A stretch of DNA of 64,000 bases. Source: PWQG01 sp040882255 (GTDB taxonomy: Bacteria > Pseudomonadota > Gammaproteobacteria > Pseudomonadales > Pseudohongiellaceae). The notes beneath the pieces were generated by a model. That model did no database searches, had not been told where the DNA came from, and was given only the letters and a program-made list of their open reading frames with translations. Positions 1 to 7,467 of this stretch are shown here, piece by piece (the stretch's first letter is position 1; the number at the start of each line of letters is the position of its first letter). A program made the translations under genes and the position numbers. The DNA is taken from positions 62,001 to 126,000 of the forward strand of contig JBBEBP010000029.1 in assembly GCA_040882255.1 (NCBI GenBank), read 5' to 3'.

Positions 1-507
1 GATGTGCCTGATCTGCGGCCCACAGCTGACCGTGTCCGCGAAACCCTGTTCAACTGGCTGCAGGCGCAGGTGCCCGGAGCCCGTTGTCTGGATCTGTATG
101 CCGGCAGCGGAGCCTGCGGGCTGGAGGCGTTGTCGAGAGACGCCTCTTCCGTGCTGTTCGTGGAGCGCTCCCGAGTGGCGGCGGAAGCCATCCGGGAGAA
201 TCTGTCTTTGTTGAAGGCAGAGAACGGCCGGGTGCTGTGTAGTGATGTCGAAAGCTGGTTGCCCGCCGGTCCCGCCGCAGCGGGTCAGGAGCCTTTTGAT
301 CTGGTGTTCATTGATCCGCCGTATGGAAGCGGGCGCTTGCCAACGGTCTGCGCGCTGCTGGAATCCGCTGGCTGGCTGCGGCCGGATGCCCGCATTTACC
401 TGGAATCAGGCCACCCCGTAACTGCGGATCAACTGCCGGAAGGCTGGCAGGTAATTCGAAGCGGCCGGGCTGGCCAGGTACATTACAGCCTGTGTCAGAC
501 CCGGTGA
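1..507 (+). CDS. rsmD: 16S rRNA (guanine(966)-N(2))-methyltransferase, 5'-truncated by window edge
   Basis: The reading frame is open at the left edge, so the true start lies upstream; the GTG at base 4 is probably internal, because the RsmD N-terminus normally continues before the LRPT..RVRETLFNWL block. The visible part has the SAM-binding motif I (LDLYAGSGACGLEAL) and the catalytic DPPY motif (FIDPPYG), the signature of base N-methyltransferases. In the family the enzyme methylates G966 of 16S rRNA during 30S assembly in the cytoplasm. It lies just upstream of coaD, a very common rsmD-coaD arrangement, with an 87-bp gap. The missing N-terminus is due only to the window boundary. Confidence 0.93.
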   Translation, partial: DVPDLRPTADRVRETLFNWLQAQVPGARCLDLYAGSGACGLEALSRDASSVLFVERSRVAAEAIRENLSLLKAENGRVLCSDVESWLPAGPAAAGQEPFDLVFIDPPYGSGRLPTVCALLESAGWLRPDARIYLESGHPVTADQLPEGWQVIRSGRAGQVHYSLCQTR

Positions 508-594
508 CACTATTGACATGAACGCTCGTCCAGCTGACAGCGGCACGGTGGTCGTGTACTGTAGCGGGCCGAGCACAGTGACAGTGAGGTCTTC

Positions 595-1089
595 ATGAAA
601 ACGGCGGTCTATCCGGGTACCTTTAATCCGATCACCAACGGCCACACAGACCTGGTCGAACGGGCGGCCCGGCTTTTCGATCACCTGGTCGTTGCGGTGG
701 GCAGCAACCGCCAGAAGAGTACATCGTTGCCGACTGAGCGGCGTGTCGCGCTGGCCCGCGAAGTGCTTGGGCATCTGGACAATGTGGAGGTAGTCGCTTT
801 TGACCGTCTGCTCACTGATTTTGTCCGCGAGCGAGGGGCGCGGGTCATCCTGCGTGGGCTGCGGACCGTGGCCGACTTCGAGTACGAATTCCAGCTGGTG
901 GGAATGAACCGCGCCATGGATCCGGACATAGAAACTATCTTCATGGCTCCCGAAGAACACCTTTCCTACATCTCCTCCACGCTGGTCCGGGAAATCGCTT
1001 CCTACGGGGGCAACATCGACCGTTTCGTGGCCCCCGTGGTGGCCAGTGCCATGCGCGAACACTACGGGCAGTATGACGACCGGAAGTGA
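595..1089 (+). CDS. coaD: Phosphopantetheine adenylyltransferase
   Basis: 164 residues, the usual CoaD length. The N-terminal nucleotidyltransferase signature is present (YPGTFNPITNGH, with the catalytic His near residue 18), as is the C-terminal ISSTLVR motif that binds ATP phosphates. It transfers AMP from ATP to 4'-phosphopantetheine to make dephospho-CoA, the penultimate step of CoA synthesis, in the cytoplasm. The ATG start begins directly at the conserved MKTAVYPGTF block. It is transcribed with rsmD and ends one base before the convergent mutM stop. Confidence 0.97.
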   Translation: MKTAVYPGTFNPITNGHTDLVERAARLFDHLVVAVGSNRQKSTSLPTERRVALAREVLGHLDNVEVVAFDRLLTDFVRERGARVILRGLRTVADFEYEFQLVGMNRAMDPDIETIFMAPEEHLSYISSTLVREIASYGGNIDRFVAPVVASAMREHYGQYDDRK

Positions 1090-1090
1090 T

Positions 1091-1906
1091 TCAACGCTGG
1101 CAACTCCCGCAATAGACAGTGCTTCTCTGGCCGCTGCGTATTTCCTTCAGGGCCCGGCCACAGCTCCTGCAGGGTAGGCCGGCCCGCCCGTAGACGTTCA
1201 GTGACTGGCGAAAATAGCCGGGCCTGCCGTCACTGCCCACGAAGTCCCGCAGTGTGGTCCCGCCCATGGCGATGGCGCTGTCCAGAACCTCCCGCACCGC
1301 CTTCACCAGCGCTTCGTACCGTACCCTGGAGACCCGTCCGGCCGCGCGCAGAGGATGTATACCGGCGCTGTGCAGTGCTTCATTGGCGTAGATGTTACCC
1401 ACTCCGGGGACCACGGAAGAGTCCATGAGAAAATGCTTGACGGGCACTTTCCGGCCCCGGGATCGGTCATACAGATAGGTCCCCGTGAATGACGGAGACA
1501 ACGGCTCCGGTCCCATGGAATCCAGCAGCGGGTGAGCCTGTGGTGTCAGGCCGGCCCACAGAATGGATCCGAAGCGGCGCGGGTCGTTGAAGCGCAAGAT
1601 CAGGTTACTGTCCAGACAGAAGTCGACGTGATCATGAAGGCGTGCCGCCACTGGCCCGGTCAGTACACGCAGGGAGCCGGACATGCCCAGGTGGACCAGC
1701 ATGCTGCCGGCCGTCGTATCGAAGAGTAAATACTTGCCGCGACGGCGGACGCCATCAATACGCTGGCCCGGCAGCAGGGAGCTGATCTCGGGTGCCACCG
1801 GCCAGCGCAGCTGTGGCTGACGGATGGTGACTCGCTGGACAAACTGCCCGCTGACATGTGGTTCGATGCCGCGACGGGTGGTTTCGACTTCGGGGAGTTC
1901 AGGCAT
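1091..1906 (-). CDS. mutM: Formamidopyrimidine-DNA glycosylase (Fpg)
   Basis: 271 residues from the start used here. The frame stays open further upstream, but the enzyme requires Pro2/Glu3 at its processed N-terminus and the MPELPEVETTRRG block begins at 1906, so that start is essentially certain. Visible motifs are the helix-two-turn-helix region (VPGVGNIYANEAL) and a C-terminal four-Cys zinc finger (CRSCG ... YCGSC). The enzyme excises oxidised purines such as 8-oxoguanine and nicks the strand in base-excision repair. It is convergent with coaD and divergent from the 15-kb envelope gene run. Confidence 0.97.
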   Translation of the reverse strand: MPELPEVETTRRGIEPHVSGQFVQRVTIRQPQLRWPVAPEISSLLPGQRIDGVRRRGKYLLFDTTAGSMLVHLGMSGSLRVLTGPVAARLHDHVDFCLDSNLILRFNDPRRFGSILWAGLTPQAHPLLDSMGPEPLSPSFTGTYLYDRSRGRKVPVKHFLMDSSVVPGVGNIYANEALHSAGIHPLRAAGRVSRVRYEALVKAVREVLDSAIAMGGTTLRDFVGSDGRPGYFRQSLNVYGRAGLPCRSCGRALKEIRSGQRSTVYCGSCQR

Positions 1907-2027
1907 GGGCGGATTATACCGCCGGACTTCCAAAGAACCATGGTTTGTCGCAAGATAGGAATGCGACCCGGAGTCTTCCGGTGCGGCGTGGACGATCCCG
2001 AGAGCAACAAAAGAAGGGGAATGCGTC

Positions 2028-3425
2028 ATGAATGGTATACAGGTTCGCCAGCCGGCATTGCTGTTGGTGGCGGTATTGTCTCTGGCAGGAGAGGTACGGG
2101 AACTGGAGGCCGGCGAAGCCATGCCGGTCCCGGATCCTGACGCCCTGGTGTTTGACACGCCGGAAGCCACCGAGCTGGGTGGAGCGGATTCGATGCAGCT
2201 GGCGTTGACCGCTACAGTGGCCGGCACTCCTCCGCTTGACTCGTCACCCGTGTTGTCTCCGGAGGAGCAACAGGCCCGGCTGGAGCGCGATGTCCGCCAG
2301 TACCAGCAGGCCGTGCGTGAGTTGGAGGCGGAAGGGGCCTGGACAGCTGGCCTGAGCCAGGATCTGCTGGGGCTGGGTCAGACGCTGCAGGCCATGGGGG
2401 AGCATGAGCAGGCCATTCCTGTGTTCGAGCGGGCCAGTCATGTCGCCCGGGTCAACAGGGGGCTGCACACCATGGACCAGTTGCCGGCGCTGGAGGAACG
2501 TATCGACAGTCATCTCGCCCTGGGGCAGTGGGAGGAGGCGGACCAGCAGCAACAGTATTCTTTTTACCTGCACAGCCGCGCCATGCCGCGCGATGATCCG
2601 GGACTGGTCGGGGCCCTGCGTGACTTCGCCCACTGGAACCTGAGCGTTCACTTTCGTGGCCTGGAAGAGACCCCGGCCCGGCTGATCGATGCCTATCGGC
2701 TGCTGAATTCGGCCCATGACCTGTTGTTGGAAAGAGAGGGTGATGACCTGGAACGGCAGCTGGCGTATCTGGATTCGCTGACCGGCGTGGCATGGCTGGT
2801 CGCCCGCACCCATATCGGCGATTCGCCGGAGGTATTGAATGGCAACCGGGCTTTCAATGAAACCGCCCTGGTGAGTTTTCACGGAAGGCAGCAGTCCAAG
2901 TACCAGATCAACGGTTTTGCCCAGGGCGAGGCCGCATTGCAGCGGGCCGTGGATCTGCAGGTCCTGCGTCTGGAACGGGGTGAGGCCTCCCTGGCGGATG
3001 CAGTCGAGGCACTGGCCCGCCTGGGTGACTGGTACCTGTTGTTTGACCGCCGTCAGGCGTCCACGGATGCCTATCGCCAGGCATGGAATCTGTTGCGGGA
3101 GCAGGAAGCGGCGCAACCGGAAACCGTTTTCGATTCGGTCGAGGTGCTGCCCCGCTTTACCAGTTTTGCCGAACAACGGCGTTTCGCGGCGCGGGATCGC
3201 CTGCCGCAGGGGATGCAGCGGGGGCACGTGGATGTGAGACTGGATGTGAACCGCTACGGAAGAGCGGATGATGTAGAAGTTATTGGCGGTGATCCGGTCA
3301 CTATAGAAGAGGTGGGATCGCGTCTGAGCCGCAATCTGCGTGCCATGCGACTGCGCCCCAGGATAGAAAACGGCGAGCCGGTGGACGCCGAGGATGTCTT
3401 GCTGCGTCTGCCGTACTGGTACTGA
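2028..3425 (+). CDS. Secreted TPR-like protein with a TonB-like C-terminal domain
   Basis: 465 residues. A hydrophobic stretch at about residues 9-21 looks like a signal peptide or anchor. Residues 85-370 are helical and TPR-like (alternating LGLGQTLQAMGEHEQAIPVFERA-type helices). The last 85 residues (DVRLDVNRYGRADDVEVI ... MRLRPRIENGEPV) resemble the C-terminal domain of TonB/TolA-type energy transducers, where a variable strand is followed by an LRP..ENG.PV turn. A good ribosome site (AAGGGG) precedes the ATG. It is the first gene of the 13-gene envelope run and faces mutM across a 121-bp divergent gap. No specific function is known to me; a periplasmic scaffold or energy-transducing partner of the ExbB-like protein downstream is an inference. 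Confidence 0.75.
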   Translation: MNGIQVRQPALLLVAVLSLAGEVRELEAGEAMPVPDPDALVFDTPEATELGGADSMQLALTATVAGTPPLDSSPVLSPEEQQARLERDVRQYQQAVRELEAEGAWTAGLSQDLLGLGQTLQAMGEHEQAIPVFERASHVARVNRGLHTMDQLPALEERIDSHLALGQWEEADQQQQYSFYLHSRAMPRDDPGLVGALRDFAHWNLSVHFRGLEETPARLIDAYRLLNSAHDLLLEREGDDLERQLAYLDSLTGVAWLVARTHIGDSPEVLNGNRAFNETALVSFHGRQQSKYQINGFAQGEAALQRAVDLQVLRLERGEASLADAVEALARLGDWYLLFDRRQASTDAYRQAWNLLREQEAAQPETVFDSVEVLPRFTSFAEQRRFAARDRLPQGMQRGHVDVRLDVNRYGRADDVEVIGGDPVTIEEVGSRLSRNLRAMRLRPRIENGEPVDAEDVLLRLPYWY

Positions 3426-3468
3426 CCGTATGCCCGGGATGGGCTGTAGCAGGTTGTGGAAGGGAAAA

Positions 3469-3491
3469 GGTGGAAAGGTGGAAAGGTGGAG
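3469..3491 (+). repeat. Short tandem repeat (GGTGGAAA, nearly three copies) in the leader of the next gene
   Basis: Two perfect and one almost complete copy of the 8-mer GGTGGAAA lie 7 bases before the ATG at 3498 and contain its purine-rich ribosome site. Slippage would change the spacing upstream of the start codon, not the reading frame. Confidence 0.7.
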
Positions 3492-3497
3492 AGACTC

Positions 3498-4739
3498 ATG
3501 AAGTATTGCAAGGGCACCTCTGATCATCACGGACGACCTCTGCGCGCCTTGTTGCTGGTGGCTGTCGGCAGCCTGTTGCTCAGTGCCTGTGAGACCAGCT
3601 CCCGGCAGCAGCCCTCGAGCATGCCGTCCAGCCCCTCCATGCCCAGCCCGACATCGTCCGGTTCACCGGGTTCGAGTTCATCCGGTTCGTCAAGTTCGAG
3701 TTCGAGCTCCAGTGCATCAAGTTCCGGTTCATCCGGGTCCTCCTCGCCCAGTGCCGGTATGCCGTCGTCCGGAGGCGGATCGGCCGGCTCCAGTGCTACC
3801 TTGCCCGGCCGGCAAAGCCCGTCCGGAAGCAGTGGCTCTTCCTCGACGGCTTCCACCTCCACAGCGGGTTCCACCAGTGGTGGTGAAGCAGGCAGCCCGG
3901 GCACAGCAGGCAGCCCGGGAGATGGTCCGGCTCGCTCGTCCATGCCGGAAATCCCCGACTTCTCCAATGGACGGGGCCGTGCGTCCGGCAACGATTCCTC
4001 TGGCAATAACGGTCAGAGTGGTGGCATGCAGACGGCCGGGGCTGACAGCCGGGGCAGCGCGGGAAACACTCCGCAAGGAACCGGACCCTCTGGCAGTCGT
4101 GATGGTTCGGACGGAGCGGGCACAGTGGCCGGTAGCGGGAACGGCGGAGCAGGCAGTGATTCAGGTGGCACGGGTGCTGGTGCCACTGGCAGTGGTCCCG
4201 CAAGCCGCAGCGAGCAGATGGCCGTGCTGGACGGGCAGCTGGGCCGCGGATATGAAGAATTCGACGGGCTGATCATTGCCGAGCGCGCACGGGCGCGGCA
4301 GCAGGCCAATGCCGCTGGTGCCGGGTATGACGAAGAAACCGGCGGCAGTGGCCAGCGTGGTGACGGACAGGGCGGCAGTGGACAACGTGACAGTGGCCAG
4401 GACAACGGCGGACAGGACGGTGCAGGCCGTAACGGTGGAGACCGTCCTCCGATGCCCGGTGCAGGTCAGGCCGGTGGTGGCCAGGTCATTGCGCGTGGTG
4501 AGTCGGAGGGAGAGCCGCAGCCCGGTGGCTCCGGCGGCTCGACGGGCGGCCTGCGAGGCGGTCCATCCACCGGGGAGAATGATGAGGAAGCCTATCCGGT
4601 CCCTGACGATATTCCGGAAGGTCGTGATGACGATGTTGTGGCGCGTCAGATCCGCGAAGCGGCGATGAACGAGCCCGACCCGGAATTGCGCGAAGCACTG
4701 TGGGACGAGTATCGCCGGTATACCGGTCTGGAGGAGTGA
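3498..4739 (+). CDS. Ser/Gly-rich low-complexity lipoprotein
   Basis: 413 residues from the ATG at 3498; a start 42 bases earlier is possible but would put a charged GKRWKGGK segment before the signal peptide. The signal has a clear lipobox (LLLSAC, Cys31). Residues 32-260 are almost entirely Ser, Gly, Pro and Ala, followed by Gly/Gln/Asp-rich repeats (GSGQRGDGQGG-like). The only normal-complexity parts are a short block around residues 245-285 and the acidic C-terminus (VARQIREAAMNEPDPELREAL). The architecture suggests a flexible surface or periplasmic tether. It lies between the TPR protein and another lipoprotein in the same run. Function unknown. Confidence 0.8.
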   Translation: MKYCKGTSDHHGRPLRALLLVAVGSLLLSACETSSRQQPSSMPSSPSMPSPTSSGSPGSSSSGSSSSSSSSSASSSGSSGSSSPSAGMPSSGGGSAGSSATLPGRQSPSGSSGSSSTASTSTAGSTSGGEAGSPGTAGSPGDGPARSSMPEIPDFSNGRGRASGNDSSGNNGQSGGMQTAGADSRGSAGNTPQGTGPSGSRDGSDGAGTVAGSGNGGAGSDSGGTGAGATGSGPASRSEQMAVLDGQLGRGYEEFDGLIIAERARARQQANAAGAGYDEETGGSGQRGDGQGGSGQRDSGQDNGGQDGAGRNGGDRPPMPGAGQAGGGQVIARGESEGEPQPGGSGGSTGGLRGGPSTGENDEEAYPVPDDIPEGRDDDVVARQIREAAMNEPDPELREALWDEYRRYTGLEE

Positions 4740-4742
4740 CAG

Positions 4743-5975
4743 GTGACCCGTGTCAGTAGTACAGCAATGAATGGGACAGGCAGATTGCTGGCCGGTCTGT
4801 GGGTGGTTCTGGCGCTGGCCGGCTGTGCCACCACATCGGTCAAGTCCACCGAGTTCGTGCCGATCGTGCAGGGAGAGGCACCGCAGGAGGAAGAGCTGCT
4901 GCTGGACGTCGGGGTGAATGTGTTCAACCCGGGGCTCGATGAGGTTGATGAAGACGAACTCGACCGGACCAACCTGGAAATCCGCCGGGCGGAGTCCCGC
5001 TATGCCCCGTGGGTGATGGCCGACACACTGCAGCGTTCGGGCAACTGGGGCGTGGTACGCGTACTGCCCTCGGACACCAGCACGATGGACGTCTATGTGG
5101 AGGGCACGCTCCTGCTCTCTAATGGCGAAGGCATGGCCATGGCGGTGACGGTGACCGACGCCACGGGGCGCCAGTGGTACAGCCGGATGTACGAGGAACA
5201 CATCAGCCAGTTTGCCTATGACCGGACGCAGCGTCAGGCCAATGATCCCTTCCAGGTGATCTACAACAATATCGTCAATGATCTGCTCGAATACCGGCAG
5301 GAGAACCTGTCGGCCAACGAGATCCGCAACATCCGCAACGTGGCCGAACTGCAGTTCGCCGCCGATTTCGCGCCCGAGGTGTTCGGTGATTTTCTGCGCA
5401 CAGACGAGGATGGAATCACTGAAATTGTGCGTATGCCGGCGGACAATGACCCGATGATGGAACGGATGCGGAATATCAGGGAGCGTGACCATCTGTTTGT
5501 GGATACCGTACAGGACTACTATGCGACCTATGCGCGGCAGATGCGCGGCCCCTACGATGCCTGGCGCGAACAGAGCTACCATGAAACGATGGCTCTGGAA
5601 GAGGCCGAGCAGTCGGCACGCCGGCGTTTCCTGGCCGGGGCGGCCGCGATTGTCGGCGGCATCGCGTCGGCCACCAGCAGCAATGCGGCCGTTCGCACGG
5701 GTGGTATCGTCGGCGTGGGTGCCGGGGCCTACCTGGTGCGCAGTGGTTTCGAGCGTTCCGCCGAGGCCGAGATGCACATCGCCGCGCTGCAGGAGATGGG
5801 GCAGTCGCTGGAATCGGAAGTGGCACCGCGTCTGATCGATCTCGAGAACCGGACCATCCGGTTGACGGGCACTGTGGAAGAGCAGTACGAGCAGTGGCGC
5901 GAGATACTTGTTGAAATGTATGAGACCGAAACCGGCATGCCGGTGGAAAGTGATCGTACTGATAACGAGGAATAG
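4743..5975 (+). CDS. Lipoprotein of unknown function with a hydrophobic Gly/Ala hairpin
   Basis: 410 residues from a GTG 3 bases after the previous stop; an ATG at 4767 is an alternative. The lipobox LALAGC places the lipidated Cys at residue 28. Residues 35-220 form a soluble domain (motifs SRYAPWVMADTLQRSGNWGVVRV and YVEGTLLLSNGE). Residues 296-333 are Gly/Ala/Val-rich and hydrophobic, resembling a glycine-zipper membrane hairpin. The rest is helical. The tight spacing on both sides indicates co-translation with neighbours. No known family is recognised with confidence. Confidence 0.82.
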   Translation: MTRVSSTAMNGTGRLLAGLWVVLALAGCATTSVKSTEFVPIVQGEAPQEEELLLDVGVNVFNPGLDEVDEDELDRTNLEIRRAESRYAPWVMADTLQRSGNWGVVRVLPSDTSTMDVYVEGTLLLSNGEGMAMAVTVTDATGRQWYSRMYEEHISQFAYDRTQRQANDPFQVIYNNIVNDLLEYRQENLSANEIRNIRNVAELQFAADFAPEVFGDFLRTDEDGITEIVRMPADNDPMMERMRNIRERDHLFVDTVQDYYATYARQMRGPYDAWREQSYHETMALEEAEQSARRRFLAGAAAIVGGIASATSSNAAVRTGGIVGVGAGAYLVRSGFERSAEAEMHIAALQEMGQSLESEVAPRLIDLENRTIRLTGTVEEQYEQWREILVEMYETETGMPVESDRTDNEE

Positions 5976-5984
5976 ACCGGAATC

Positions 5985-7466
5985 ATGTCAGACAGACAGC
6001 AGTTCGATGCATCGGCCGGTGTGCCGCTGCGGGTGTGGGTATCTCTGGGCGTGTTGTTTCTGCTCGCCCTTGGCGTCATTTTCGTGTTGCCGGGCGTCGT
6101 GGAACGCTATGAACTGCCATTGACCCAGCGCAGCGCCCCCGCTTCTCCACAGGTCTCGCAGGAGACGGTGGATGAGACGCCGATGCTCAATACCATCTCG
6201 CCATTCGAGGAAGCGCAACGGGCCCGGCAACGCCGTGCCGCGCAGGATGTCCTCGCCAGTCTGCTGGAGCGCCAGGAGGCCCTGGAAGAGGCGGGCGTCG
6301 AGCAGTGGGCCGCTGACCGCCATGAACAGGCGCTGGCCGCTGCCCGGGAAGGTGACGAGCAGTATCGCAGCCGCGCCTTCGAGGCGGCCTTTGAATCCTA
6401 CACGCAGGCCGATGAGACACTGGCTGCACTGCAGTCGGAGATGCCATCGGTACTCGATCGTCTGCTCGCAGAGGGGCAGGCCGCGCTGGCGGACAGTGAA
6501 CCGGCGGTTGCCGAAGAACGGTTTTCGCTGGCGCTGCTGATCGAACCCGGTAACGAAGATGCGGAACTGGGTCTGGAGCGCTCGGCAACGCTGGAGGAGG
6601 TGGAGCAACTGGTGGAAAGTGCCCGCCGCCTCCAGGAGGATGGTGATCTGGAGCCGGCCGAGGAGCGCCTGGAGCAGGCGGTAGCGCTGGACGGTCGCTA
6701 CCAGCCGGCCCGCGATCTGTTGGCCATGAACCGCGAACAACAGCTCGATAATGAATTCACCCGCATCATGTCCCGTGGGTTCGCGCTGCTGAGCAACGGT
6801 GAGCCGGAGGCCGCTATCCAGGCTTTCGAGGAAGCCCGGGATGTGAGACCTGATGCGGAAAAGCCGGACGATGCCATCCGCCAGGCGCGTGAACAGATGA
6901 TCAATGCTTCCATTGCCGGACACCGCAGCCAGGCACGGGGTCACGAGAATGCCGAGGAATGGGAGCAGGCGGTGGCCGCGTATGAGGCAGCACTGGAGCT
7001 GGATAACAATCTGGTGTTCGCCAGGGAAGGGCTGGACTACGCTCAGCGGCGAATGCGGCTGGACCGCTTGATCGAGCAGGCGCTGGCGGACCCCGCGCGT
7101 CTTGGAGAACAGGAGATACTGGAATATACCACTGAGGTCTACGAAACGGCGGCTTCACTGGACGAGCAGGGACCGCGGCTGGAGCGTCAGCTTGCCGAGC
7201 TGGATGACCTGCTGACCGAAGCACGCCAGCCGGTCGAAGTGCGGATTCGTTCCGATAACGAGACCCTCGTCACCGTCTACCGGATCGGCGAACTGGGCAC
7301 CTTTGACAGCATGGCGCTGGAGCTGCGCCCGGGCCGCTACGTGGCCGTTGGCACGCGTCCCGGCTACCGCGATGTACGTCGGGAATTCGTGGTAGGCTTC
7401 GGCAATGAACCGGGCCCGATCACCATTGAGTGCAGCGAACAGGTGCTGACGACAGGCAGGCGATGA
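5985..7466 (+). CDS. Membrane-anchored TPR protein with a C-terminal PEGA-like domain
   Basis: 493 residues. A single transmembrane helix (about residues 18-37) follows a short cytoplasmic N-terminus. The large exported part is a chain of TPR-like helical repeats (LLAEGQAALADSEPAVAEERFSLAL type) up to about residue 410. The last 80 residues form a beta-rich PEGA-like module (VEVRIRSDNETLVTVYRIG ... LRPGRYVAVGTRPGYRDV). PEGA modules are extracytoplasmic and often bind cell-wall or surface partners. The stop is one base before the GTG of the next gene, which also has PEGA modules, so the two are probably made together. Function unknown. Confidence 0.82.
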   Translation: MSDRQQFDASAGVPLRVWVSLGVLFLLALGVIFVLPGVVERYELPLTQRSAPASPQVSQETVDETPMLNTISPFEEAQRARQRRAAQDVLASLLERQEALEEAGVEQWAADRHEQALAAAREGDEQYRSRAFEAAFESYTQADETLAALQSEMPSVLDRLLAEGQAALADSEPAVAEERFSLALLIEPGNEDAELGLERSATLEEVEQLVESARRLQEDGDLEPAEERLEQAVALDGRYQPARDLLAMNREQQLDNEFTRIMSRGFALLSNGEPEAAIQAFEEARDVRPDAEKPDDAIRQAREQMINASIAGHRSQARGHENAEEWEQAVAAYEAALELDNNLVFAREGLDYAQRRMRLDRLIEQALADPARLGEQEILEYTTEVYETAASLDEQGPRLERQLAELDDLLTEARQPVEVRIRSDNETLVTVYRIGELGTFDSMALELRPGRYVAVGTRPGYRDVRREFVVGFGNEPGPITIECSEQVLTTGRR

Positions 7467-7467
7467 C

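Noticed and set aside
2244..3530. Long open frame on the minus strand opposite the TPR protein
   Set aside because: It is the complement of a well-supported gene with signal and domain structure; it has no ribosome site or family motifs and arises from GC-rich codon bias.
4161..5777. 538-codon open frame on the minus strand
   Set aside because: Lies across two lipoprotein genes with intact lipoboxes; composition (His/Arg/Gly-rich, repetitive) is typical of antisense shadows.
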